Shown here: one piece after another, positions 35,640 to 43,914 of the stretch
Numbering within the stretch: position 1 is the first letter of the stretch
How the letters are laid out: every line of letters starts with the position of its first letter
Origin: Desulfovibrio sp.
Lineage (GTDB): Bacteria; Desulfobacterota; Desulfovibrionia; Desulfovibrionales; Desulfovibrionaceae
Direction of reading: 5' to 3'
Assembly: GCA_031276485.1 (NCBI GenBank)
Contig: JAISMY010000115.1
Coordinates: forward strand, 1-54,024
DNA length: 54,024 nt
The notes under the pieces: generated by a model
Seen by the model: only the letters and a program-made list of their open reading frames with translations
Databases searched by the model: none
What the model was told of the DNA's origin: nothing
Made by a program: the position numbers and the translations under genes

Positions 35640-36191
35640 ATGTCAAACATCCTCAGTAAGGGAAAGATTTTGGCTCTACTGTATACTGTGGCGGGTGTTC
35701 TCTATATCGCCGTGCCGCATGTTCTTTTGCCGGTATGCGAGTATGCCGGCGCAGCGGCGGCTCATCATCATGCCGCGCCCCCACATGGGGAACAGGCATA
35801 CGGCGCGCACACGCCGCCGGAGCGTCACGGGGCCGGGGCCGTACCCGGACATCAGGAACCCGCGACCGAACCTTTAGAGCATTCCAAATCCGGCCACGTA
35901 GTATGCTTCTGGACCGCCGGAGCGGAAGCCGGCCTCGGGGGTCTGGTTATTTTTGGTTCTTTACTGCTGCTGTTTGCCGGTTCGCCGGAGCGACGTTCGG
36001 GCATTACCCTGTCGCTCGCGGGAAGCGCTGTCCTGGGCGCTTTGATTCCTACCTTACTTATCGGCGTGTGCCAACAGGAAAGCATGCCCTGCCGGGCGGG
36101 AACGCAGCCGGCTCTTTTACTCCTGAGCGGGTTTCTCTTCCTCTTTGCCCTGCTGCACAGCTTTTATCTCATCAAGTACCGGAAGGGTTGA
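35640..36191 (+). CDS. DUF4418 family membrane protein with His-rich loop
   Basis: A 183-residue membrane protein. A first helix (8-32) is followed by a periplasmic loop rich in His (AAHHHAAPPHGEQAYGAHTPPERHG), then three or four helices. The order, size and paired Cys residues (CEY, VVCF, GVCQQ, PC) match DUF4418. AAGGAGG about 8 bases before the ATG supports the start. It is co-transcribed with an FtsX-type permease and its ATPase (two-base gap, then an overlap), suggesting a metal- or envelope-related export unit. The loop may bind a divalent metal; that is inference. Confidence 0.75.
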   Translation: MSNILSKGKILALLYTVAGVLYIAVPHVLLPVCEYAGAAAAHHHAAPPHGEQAYGAHTPPERHGAGAVPGHQEPATEPLEHSKSGHVVCFWTAGAEAGLGGLVIFGSLLLLFAGSPERRSGITLSLAGSAVLGALIPTLLIGVCQQESMPCRAGTQPALLLLSGFLFLFALLHSFYLIKYRKG

Positions 36192-36193
36192 CG

Positions 36194-37432
36194 GTGACGG
36201 CTGACAAGGTTTTCACCCCGCACCGGCTGGCTCTGCAGAATTTGCGGCGCAAACCGTATCGTAACCTTGGCCTTGCCGCCCTGGTCGGCATCTTCTCCGC
36301 AGTTCTTTTTGGAGGATCCATTCTCAACGGCCGGTTGAGCAAGGGGCTGGAGAGCCTCTCCGAGCGTTTGGGCGCGGACGTGCTGATTGTTCCCTTCGGA
36401 TATGAAAGGGTTGCCGCAGCCGCGCTTCTGCGGGGTGAACCGAGCACCTATTATATGCGCAAAGAAGTTCTGGACCGCATCCGGGCGGTTCCCGGCGTCG
36501 CATCGCTCACGCCGCAATTTTTCCTGGCCTCGCTCAGCGACTCCTGCTGCTCGGAGCATGTGCAGATTATAGGCTTTGATCCGGAAAGCGACTTTTTGCT
36601 CCGGCCCTGGATGCAGAATATCATAACCCGGATGAGGGACGACGAGATTGTGGTCGGCTCCAAAATCATTACTTCCGTGGGGGACAGGCTCTTTTTTTTC
36701 GGAAAGACTTATCGGGTGGCCGCCTCAATGGCTCCAACGGGTATGGGACTGGACACCTCCGTTTTTATGCCTCTGGAAACGCTGTACGCGCTGATCCGCG
36801 GCAATCCGTATCTCCCGAAACTGCTTGAGAATCCGCATTTTTTACAAAAACTGGATCCCCCGGAAGCGTATATTTCCTCGGTCGCGGTAAAGGTCGACCC
36901 GGAAGCAGCGCCCAAAGTGGTGGGAAATGCGATCATCCGGGCCTGCGCCGATGAATTCAATCTGGATCAGGTGGTTGCGGAAAATATTGTGGCTGATACC
37001 GCACGCCGGCTGCATGGTTTATCGGCCTCCGTGTACTGGGTTGCAGCCGGAATCTGGCTGCCGGCGATACTTGTCGTCAGTCTGGTTTTTTCCGTCAGCG
37101 CAAGTGAGAGAAAACAGGAGATGAGCCTTTACCGGCTGCTGGGAGCGCGACGTTCCTGGGTGGCAAACCTGCTGCGGTGGGAGGCCTTTTTCCTCTGCTC
37201 GGGTGGGGCGCTGGCCGGGATTCTTGCAGCTTCCTGCGTTATTTTTCCTTTCAGCACGCTTATTTTCGACGGCCTTCAACTGCCGCACCTGGGCATATCC
37301 GGCGACAGTATCGCCGGATATGCCCTGCTCACCTTGGCAATATCCGGCCTGAGCGGGCCGCTGGCCTGCGCCAACACGGTCTGGTCACTTACCCGCTTTG
37401 ACGTGTACAGCAGCTTGCGGGAGGCGGAGTAA
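36194..37432 (+). CDS. ABC transporter permease, MacB/FtsX (LolE-like) family
   Basis: A 412-residue permease with the FtsX/MacB topology: a first helix at about residues 23-45, a large periplasmic domain (50-285) and three C-terminal helices containing VFSVSASERKQEMSLYRLLGARRSWV, the family's coupling region. The periplasmic domain carries an adjacent Cys pair in SDSCCSEHVQIIGF. It starts with GTG two bases after the DUF4418 stop and overlaps the ATPase start (TAATG). Such pumps use mechanotransmission to act on periplasmic substrates; the substrate here is unknown. Confidence 0.82.
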   Translation: MTADKVFTPHRLALQNLRRKPYRNLGLAALVGIFSAVLFGGSILNGRLSKGLESLSERLGADVLIVPFGYERVAAAALLRGEPSTYYMRKEVLDRIRAVPGVASLTPQFFLASLSDSCCSEHVQIIGFDPESDFLLRPWMQNIITRMRDDEIVVGSKIITSVGDRLFFFGKTYRVAASMAPTGMGLDTSVFMPLETLYALIRGNPYLPKLLENPHFLQKLDPPEAYISSVAVKVDPEAAPKVVGNAIIRACADEFNLDQVVAENIVADTARRLHGLSASVYWVAAGIWLPAILVVSLVFSVSASERKQEMSLYRLLGARRSWVANLLRWEAFFLCSGGALAGILAASCVIFPFSTLIFDGLQLPHLGISGDSIAGYALLTLAISGLSGPLACANTVWSLTRFDVYSSLREAE

Positions 37433-38103
37433 TGCGGCTTGAAGCGCAGCATCTGACAAAAAGTTACCGGCGGGGGCAGACGCATTTCAACGCCGTATAC
37501 AATGCCTGTTTTTCTCTGGCCGACGGAGCCTTTGTCAGTCTGATCGGGCGTTCGGGCAGCGGAAAAACGACCCTGCTGAATATGGCGATCGGCCTCCTCA
37601 GTCCGGATTCAGGCGAAATCCTGGTGGACGGGAACAATCTGTTTTCCCTGGAGGATCGGCAGCGTAGCGATTTCCGCAATGAAAAGATCGGCTACATCCC
37701 TCAGGGCCGGAGTCTTTTGGGGAATTTGACGGCTCTGAACAATACGCGTCTGCCTTTTCACCTTCAACGTCGTTCGGGTGACAGTCTGCAAAAAGCGCGG
37801 GAACTTTTTATCCAACTGGGCATTTCTCATTTAGAAAACAGTTATCCGAAGGAACTTTCCGGCGGAGAACTGCGGCGAGTGGCGCTTGCGCGGGCTTTGA
37901 TCAATTCGCCGGAGCTGATCCTGGCGGATGAACCCACCAGCGATCTGGATATTGATACGGCGCGGGAAATCTGGGAATTGTTTTCCCGCCTGAATGCGCA
38001 GGGCGTGTCTTTTCTGGTGGCAACCCACGACGTGGAACTGAGCCGTCGCGGCAACGCGATATGGCAAATGCATTCCGGCCGGTTGACCCTGGAAGCAGGG
38101 TAA
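37432..38103 (+). CDS. ABC transporter ATP-binding protein, LolD/MacB type
   Basis: A 223-residue ATPase with GRSGSGKTTLLN, signature LSGGELRRVALARAL, Walker B LILADEPTSDLD and an H-loop in VATHDVELS. Size and motifs are those of LolD/MacB/FtsE ATPases. It is translationally coupled to the FtsX-type permease by a one-base overlap. Together with the DUF4418 protein the three genes form one operon. Confidence 0.9.
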   Translation: MRLEAQHLTKSYRRGQTHFNAVYNACFSLADGAFVSLIGRSGSGKTTLLNMAIGLLSPDSGEILVDGNNLFSLEDRQRSDFRNEKIGYIPQGRSLLGNLTALNNTRLPFHLQRRSGDSLQKARELFIQLGISHLENSYPKELSGGELRRVALARALINSPELILADEPTSDLDIDTAREIWELFSRLNAQGVSFLVATHDVELSRRGNAIWQMHSGRLTLEAG

Positions 38104-38273
38104 TTTTTTTGCGTGCTGATGGTCCGTATCTCCGCTTGACGCCGGGCTTCGCCGGGCATATTCTTACGTTAAGCCTTCCCTCTTCCGGGAAGGGACATGC
38201 CTGCCGTCTTCCTTCGTCTTCCTTTCGCCGAGGCTGAAGCATCCGGCGGACGAAGCCTGATGTGGATTGAACC

Positions 38274-39125
38274 ATGTCCAGTTCCGATCGCAAGCGGGGG
38301 AGTACGCCCCCTGCAGAACCTCCGGGGCCGGGCGGGGCTATGCACGGAAGCGTCCTCGGCAAACGCTGCTTCGTACTCGACCTCGACGGTACGGTCTACC
38401 TCGGAAACAGACCCGTCAAAGGCGCTGTGGAGTTCATCAGGCGTCGATGGGACGACTGCGACTTTTATTTTCTGAGCAACAATACGTCACGCGGTCCTGC
38501 CGCCTACATAAAAAAACTCAGAAGCATGGGCATTCCGGCCGAGGCCGGGCAACTGCTTTCCCCTACCCTGCCGCTCGCCGCCTACCTGCGCAAAAGCGGC
38601 ATCGAAAGGGCCTACCTTGTCGGCAACCGCGATTACGGCGCGGCCCTTGCCGAGGCCGTGCCCGAACTGCGCCTCGGCCCGGAAGACGCCCAGGCCGTCA
38701 TCCTGTCCTACGATACGGAACTGACCTACGAAAAATTACGGATTTCCGCGCACCTGCTGCAAAAACCGGAAACAGTCTATCTGGCCACGCACCCGGACCC
38801 GGTCTGCCCCGACCCGGCAGGTCCCCTGCCGGATGTCGGCAGCTTTATCGCCCTTTATGAAAAAGCCGTGGGACGCTTGCCGGATCGCATTTTCGGCAAA
38901 CCCGACCCGGCCGTGCTCGGGCCGCTGCCCTCGTTGTATCCGCGCGAAGCGATGGTCATCGCGGGAGACAGGTTGAGTACGGACAAAAAACTGGCCGACA
39001 ACGCGGGCATAGATTTTATTCTGGTCCTGAGCGGCGAGGCGAAAGAAGAGGATTTGCTCGGTGAAGAGCGCCTGCCTTGGCGCATGGTGCGCGACCTGGG
39101 TGAACTGGGGGAAGACGGCATATGA
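38274..39125 (+). CDS. HAD-IIA family phosphatase, possible glycerol-phosphate phosphatase
   Basis: A 283-residue HAD-IIA (NagD/PGP-like) protein. Motif I is FVLDLDGTVYLGN, motif II YFLSNNTSRG, motif III region IFGKPDPAVLGPLPS and motif IV VIAGDRLSTDKKLADNAGID. Its stop overlaps the glpA-glpB start as ATGA, so the two are translationally coupled. Family members include glycerol-phosphate and phosphoglycolate phosphatases, so an action on glycerol-3-phosphate is suggested by context. The first 22 residues are low-complexity; an ATG at 38340 is a possible shorter start. Confidence 0.85.
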   Translation: MSSSDRKRGSTPPAEPPGPGGAMHGSVLGKRCFVLDLDGTVYLGNRPVKGAVEFIRRRWDDCDFYFLSNNTSRGPAAYIKKLRSMGIPAEAGQLLSPTLPLAAYLRKSGIERAYLVGNRDYGAALAEAVPELRLGPEDAQAVILSYDTELTYEKLRISAHLLQKPETVYLATHPDPVCPDPAGPLPDVGSFIALYEKAVGRLPDRIFGKPDPAVLGPLPSLYPREAMVIAGDRLSTDKKLADNAGIDFILVLSGEAKEEDLLGEERLPWRMVRDLGELGEDGI

Positions 39126-42100
39126 CGGACGGACGCGAAGTCCGCGTAGTAATTATCGGAGGAGGAGCTACCGGGGCCGGAGCGGCGCGCGATCTCGCCA
39201 TGCGCGGCATCCCCGCCCTGCTTCTTGAACAGGGCGATCTCTGCTCAGGAGCCAGTTCGCGCTTCCACGGCCTGCTGCACAGCGGCGCGCGCTACGCGGT
39301 GGGGGACCCGGAAGCCGCGCGCGAGTGCATCGAAGAAAACAGGATACTGCGCCGTATAGCGCCCGCCTGCATTGAAGAATGCGAAGGCTGGTTCGTGCGG
39401 ACCCGGGAAGACGACCCGGCTTTCGAAGCCCGCTGGACGGAAGCCTGCCGGGCCTGCGGCATAGACGTCCGGCAGATCGACCTCAGGGAAGCGCGCCGCC
39501 TGGAACGCGCCCTGACCCCGGAAGCGCATACCGTTTACCGCGTGCCCGATTCCGCCGTGGACGGCTTCCGCATGGTACGCCACAACGTGACGGCCGCCCG
39601 GCGTCTGGGCGGGCGGGTACATACCTATACGAAAGTCACGGGCATTGAAGTCGCACAGGGCGCGGTGCGTGGAGTTTGGGCCGCCGGCTTCGGCACCGGC
39701 GAAACGCGTTTTATCCCCTGCGAATACGTCATCAACGCCGCAGGCGCATGGGCGGGAGCAACGGCGGCCCTTGCAGGCCGGGCGGTTCCTGTGTCTCCCG
39801 ACAGGGGACTGTTGCTCGCCTTCAACCACCGTTTTGTCGGGCGCGTGGTCAACCGGCTGCGCAAGGCGGCGGACGGGGATATTTTCGTCCCGCACGGCAC
39901 GGTCGTCATTTTCGGCACCACGTCAACCCCTGTGCTGCGCCCGGACGACACGGACGTGGACCCCGCCGAGGCGCTGCGCCTGCTGGACGAAGGCGAAGTC
40001 CTTTTCCCCCGGCTGCGCGACTACCGCATCCTGCGCGCCTTCGCGGGGACGCGCCCCCTGTATTCCCCGGACCTTTCCGCAGGCCGCGCAGCCACGCGCA
40101 ACTTCGTTATTCTGAACCATGAAGAGGACGGATTGAAGGGCATGGCCACGGTAACAGGCGGAAAATTCACCTCCTTCCGCCTGATGGCGAAAAAAGTCTG
40201 CGATCTAGCCGCGCGCCGCCTCGGCGTGGACGTGCCGTGCCGCACGGCGCTGGAACCCGTTCTTCCCGCGCCGTCAGCGGAGCTGATGCGCCGCGCGGGA
40301 AAAATTTTCCCGGCCGGAGGAGCGGCCCTTGCGGCCGCCCGCCTCGGCTACGGACTGGAAAAGGCCGTGGACGCGGCGGAAAGGTTCCCCTGGAAACGTT
40401 TGCTGCTCTGCGAATGCGAAATGGTGACCCTGGCGGAATTTGAAGCCGCCGTCTCCGAAGCGCGCGAACTGTCCGCATGTTCAGGCGCAGAGTCGTGTTC
40501 TCTGCGGAATCCTTCAACCAACTCCGCACAAAGCCCGCAAGCGCCTTTGCCTGCAAACGGAGAGCCGAGCCCCCCGCAAAGTCTTCCCGGCCGTTCCGGG
40601 CAAGGGCTGCCGACGCCGTTGCCCAGCGACGGAGACGACGGACTTCCGCAGAGTCCTCCGCCCGTATCCCTGAACGACATCCGGCGGCGGACCCGCATGG
40701 GCATGGGCACCTGCCAGGGAAACTTCTGCGCCTTGCGCGCAGCCGGCGCAACACTTGAGGCCGGGCAACAGCCGGAGCCTGATCCGCTGCGCATCCTGCG
40801 GGATTTTCTGGAGGAACGCGGGCACGGCATTCGTCCCCTGCTCTGGGGCAGGCAGTTGAGGGAGGTGGAGCTGGAGCGGGGCATATACTGCGCTTCCCTC
40901 AATGTGGACGGCGCGCAGCCGGAAAGCGGCGGCGCATGGAAATCCGATGCGGGCAAAACCCGGCCGGAAAGCAACAAGGCGCGGGAGTTGAATGTGGACG
41001 GCGCGCAGCCGGAGCGCAGCGCCGTGCGAAGGTCGAATGCGCGCGGAGCAAAGACGGAAAGCAACGGCGCGCCGGAATCGGCGGCGGGTACGTGCGTTGC
41101 GGCGTGTGCCGCGTCTCAGGGACACGCACACGACTACGGCCTGAAACACGCCGCCGACTACGACGTTGTCGTCGTCGGCGCCGGACTTGCAGGTCTTGTT
41201 GCCGCCCTGCGGGCCGCCGGACGGGGCAGGAAGACCGCCCTCGTGTCCTTCGGGGCCGGAACCGCGGCCATAGGCGGCGGGAGCATAGACATCCTGGGCT
41301 ATACAGACGGCGAACCCGTCCTTGGGGATCCTTTCGTTGCCTTTAAGCGGCTTGCGCCGGATCATCCCTATGTTCTGCTGGGGGCGGAGGCGGCGGTGAC
41401 GGCCGTGGACTTTCTCAAGGAGGCGACCGCGGCCGCCGGACTGCCTCTGCTTCAGGCCGGAACGAGGGAGTTCGGCAACGCCTGGCTGCCTACGGCGGCC
41501 GGGACGCTGAAGCCTGTCTGGCTGTCGGGACCGGGCATGAACCCGGAAAGCCTGCGCGCTGCGAAATCCCTGACCGTAATAGGCGTGGAAGGCATGAAGG
41601 ATTTTTCGCCCCGCTTTGTTCTCTGCGGCCTGAAGCGGAATCCGTTTTTCGCCGGCAAAACCTTGTCCGCCGCCCTGCTGCCCCTGCCGTCTTTTTTTCC
41701 CGAAGCGGGCGGACGCGATGTGTCGATGCTTGATCTGGCCCGATTTCTGGATACGCAGAGCGGCCGCGCCTGGTTGCTGCGAGAGTTGCCGGGGGCCGCG
41801 GGCGCGGCGGACGCGGCGCTGCTGCCCTCCTTTCTCGGCGTGGGCGGCAGCGCGCAAACGCATGCCGCTCTGGAGCAGGCCCTGGGTATCGCCCTGGTGG
41901 AAACGGTCTGCATGCCTCCGGCCGTTACCGGCCTGCGCCTGCAGAACGCCCTGCGCCGCGCGTTGCGCCGCGCAGGCGCGGCCGTGTTCGACAATGTCCT
42001 GATAAACGGAGCCCTGACGGCCGGGCGCCGCTGCCTGGAACTCTCGGCCGAACGGGAAGGGCAACGGCGCGCGTTCAGGGCGGAGTCTTTCGTCATCGCC

Positions 42101-42418
42101 ACCGGCGGCATCTTCGGCAACGGCATAACGACCGCGCCCGGCAAAGCCTTCGAAAGCATCTTCGCCATTCCCGTTCCGGCGCCGGAAAAGCAGGAGACGT
42201 GGTCCGGAGCGCGCTTTTTCGGGCGGACTAGGCACCGTTTCGCTTCCATGGGGGTTGTCGTCAACAGGGCCTTGCAGGCTGTGGACGCCGCCGGCGAACC
42301 GTTGTTGTTCAACGTGTTTTTCGCCGGCAGAACTTTGGGCGGCTATGATTTCGCGGCGGAAAAATCCGGAAGCGGCGTGGCGCTTACGACAGGCTGGTTT
42401 GCCGGGGGCAGGGCATAG
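39122..42418 (+). CDS. Fused anaerobic glycerol-3-phosphate dehydrogenase GlpA-GlpB
   Basis: A 1098-residue fusion. Residues 1-400 are GlpA: FAD fold VVIIGGGATGAGAARDLA and SSRFHGLLHSGARYA. A BFD-like [2Fe-2S] region follows (CECEMV at about 435, GMGTCQGNFC at about 525) with an unusual 60-residue Pro/Ser-rich insert between its cysteine pairs. A linker (about 590-680) of imperfect repeats, twice including LNVDGAQPE, joins a complete GlpB-like flavoprotein starting DYDVVVVGAGLAGLVAALRAAG. Normally glpA and glpB are separate. The HAD phosphatase precedes it and GlpC follows. Confidence 0.9.
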   Translation: MTDGREVRVVIIGGGATGAGAARDLAMRGIPALLLEQGDLCSGASSRFHGLLHSGARYAVGDPEAARECIEENRILRRIAPACIEECEGWFVRTREDDPAFEARWTEACRACGIDVRQIDLREARRLERALTPEAHTVYRVPDSAVDGFRMVRHNVTAARRLGGRVHTYTKVTGIEVAQGAVRGVWAAGFGTGETRFIPCEYVINAAGAWAGATAALAGRAVPVSPDRGLLLAFNHRFVGRVVNRLRKAADGDIFVPHGTVVIFGTTSTPVLRPDDTDVDPAEALRLLDEGEVLFPRLRDYRILRAFAGTRPLYSPDLSAGRAATRNFVILNHEEDGLKGMATVTGGKFTSFRLMAKKVCDLAARRLGVDVPCRTALEPVLPAPSAELMRRAGKIFPAGGAALAAARLGYGLEKAVDAAERFPWKRLLLCECEMVTLAEFEAAVSEARELSACSGAESCSLRNPSTNSAQSPQAPLPANGEPSPPQSLPGRSGQGLPTPLPSDGDDGLPQSPPPVSLNDIRRRTRMGMGTCQGNFCALRAAGATLEAGQQPEPDPLRILRDFLEERGHGIRPLLWGRQLREVELERGIYCASLNVDGAQPESGGAWKSDAGKTRPESNKARELNVDGAQPERSAVRRSNARGAKTESNGAPESAAGTCVAACAASQGHAHDYGLKHAADYDVVVVGAGLAGLVAALRAAGRGRKTALVSFGAGTAAIGGGSIDILGYTDGEPVLGDPFVAFKRLAPDHPYVLLGAEAAVTAVDFLKEATAAAGLPLLQAGTREFGNAWLPTAAGTLKPVWLSGPGMNPESLRAAKSLTVIGVEGMKDFSPRFVLCGLKRNPFFAGKTLSAALLPLPSFFPEAGGRDVSMLDLARFLDTQSGRAWLLRELPGAAGAADAALLPSFLGVGGSAQTHAALEQALGIALVETVCMPPAVTGLRLQNALRRALRRAGAAVFDNVLINGALTAGRRCLELSAEREGQRRAFRAESFVIATGGIFGNGITTAPGKAFESIFAIPVPAPEKQETWSGARFFGRTRHRFASMGVVVNRALQAVDAAGEPLLFNVFFAGRTLGGYDFAAEKSGSGVALTTGWFAGGRA

Positions 42419-42432
42419 ATGGCGTTTTCGCC

Positions 42433-43707
42433 GTGTTGCAGTCAAACAGCGGGTATGCCGTGAGTCCGCACCATCGTTACAACCCCGACGACTGCACGGC
42501 CTGCGCCGTTTGCACCGTGCATTGTCCCGTTGCCGAAGCCACGTCCGCCTTCAGGGGACCAAAGCAGACAGGGCCGGCCTACGAGCGCTTCCGGCTGGCC
42601 GGGTTCGGCGACGATGACTCCATAACATACTGCTCCAACTGCAAAAACTGCGATATTTCCTGTCCTTCCGGGGTACCGGTCGCCGTGTTCAACATGCTGG
42701 CGCGGGCGGCGTACCGCGACAAACGAGGAACTGTCCTCAGGGATTTGCTGATCGGGCACGCGGGCGACATAGGGCGGGCGCTGCGCCGCGTCCCGGCCTG
42801 CGTACTGAACTTCGGCATGCAGAACTCCCTGACGCGCCGGTTGCTGGACCGCATCGGCCTGGACCGCCGCGCGCCGCTGCCCGCTTTTGCCCCCCTCGCC
42901 GAGCGGGACAGGCTGCGCCAAGGATCCGCGGCGGCGGCCGCGCCCGGAAGGCCGTCGCGGGCGGCGGCGCGCCGGGGCAAAGTCGCCCTGTTCCCAGGCT
43001 GTTTCGTCAACTATTATGAGCCGCGCGTCGGCTCGGCCGTCATCGGACTGCTGGAAAAGGCCGGCTATAACGTCATTGTGCCGGAAAGCTTCGTTTGCTG
43101 CGGTCTGCCCATGATCACCGGCGGTCTGATGTCCGCAGCCCTGAAACGGGCGCGGACCAACAGCCGTGAACTGGCGCGGCTGACCAGGCTCGGTATCCCG
43201 GTCGTTACTCCCTGCCCGAGTTGCGCCCTCATGCTCCGCCGCGAATACCGGGATCTTTTCCCCGAGGAAGAAGGACTTGCCGACAACTCCGCGGGCGTCC
43301 ACGAAGCCTGCGCTTTTTTTTCGGGGTTGCAGGACAGGCGGGAATTTTCTCTTGCCGACGCACGTCCTGTACGGGCAACGCTCGCGTATCATGCTCCCTG
43401 CCATTTGCGGGCGCTCGGCCTGGGCCGGCCGGGTATTGAACTCTTGCAACGCATCCCCGGACTGCGTATAGAAGACATGGATGCGGGCTGCTGCGGTATG
43501 TCCGGCAGCTACGAACTGAAAAAAGGACATTACGATATCGGAATGCGCATCGGCGCCGCCCTGTTCGAGGCCGTCGATAAAAGCGGCGCAAAGATTGCCG
43601 TCAGCGAATGCGGCACATGTCGCGTGCAGATCGCGCACGGCGCCGGCTGCGCCGCTGCACACCCCCTGACGTTGCTTGCGGAATGCCTGGGTGTCACCGG
43701 CGCTTGA
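42433..43707 (+). CDS. glpC: Anaerobic glycerol-3-phosphate dehydrogenase subunit C (GlpC)
   Basis: A 424-residue iron-sulfur protein. Two ferredoxin-type motifs, CTACAVCTVHCP and CSNCKNCDISCP, lie in the first 85 residues. Then come two CCG-type blocks, ending PESFVCCGLPMITGG and DAGCCGMSGSYELKKG. GlpC anchors GlpAB to the membrane and passes electrons to quinone. A low-complexity Ala/Arg stretch near residues 160-180 looks inserted. I took the GTG at 42433; a GTG at 42460 is also possible. It follows glpA-glpB after 14 bases. Confidence 0.92.
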   Translation: MLQSNSGYAVSPHHRYNPDDCTACAVCTVHCPVAEATSAFRGPKQTGPAYERFRLAGFGDDDSITYCSNCKNCDISCPSGVPVAVFNMLARAAYRDKRGTVLRDLLIGHAGDIGRALRRVPACVLNFGMQNSLTRRLLDRIGLDRRAPLPAFAPLAERDRLRQGSAAAAAPGRPSRAAARRGKVALFPGCFVNYYEPRVGSAVIGLLEKAGYNVIVPESFVCCGLPMITGGLMSAALKRARTNSRELARLTRLGIPVVTPCPSCALMLRREYRDLFPEEEGLADNSAGVHEACAFFSGLQDRREFSLADARPVRATLAYHAPCHLRALGLGRPGIELLQRIPGLRIEDMDAGCCGMSGSYELKKGHYDIGMRIGAALFEAVDKSGAKIAVSECGTCRVQIAHGAGCAAAHPLTLLAECLGVTGA

Positions 43708-43752
43708 GCGGCATGTCACGATTTCGCGGTTCGCGCCTATTGACGCCATCGC

Positions 43753-43770
43753 ATTCAAACGGGTTTGAAT
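43753..43770. promoter_or_regulatory. Perfect palindrome ATTCAAAC-GG-GTTTGAAT
   Basis: An 18-bp perfect inverted repeat in the 207-base gap before the beta-propeller-like gene. Its core, TTCAAAC-GR-GTTTGAA, also occurs at 19189-19204. It could be an operator for a dimeric regulator or part of the dispersed hairpin repeats; I cannot decide from sequence. Confidence 0.4.
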
Positions 43771-43914
43771 ATCTGTACCGCCGCAACAGGCGTAAGGCCG
43801 CTGACGCTCTCCGGTCTCCCCTTTGCGGGGCGTAATTCTCCGAAACATTACAGGAGCGCCGGCGGCGTTGCGCCGCGGCGTAAATCGTATAAACTTCCAA
43901 AGAAGGAGCGCGTT

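Noticed and set aside
40514-42445. Long open frame (643 codons) antisense to glpA-glpB
   Set aside because: GC-rich shadow of the real gene; residue composition is Arg/Gly/Pro-biased and no family motif is present.
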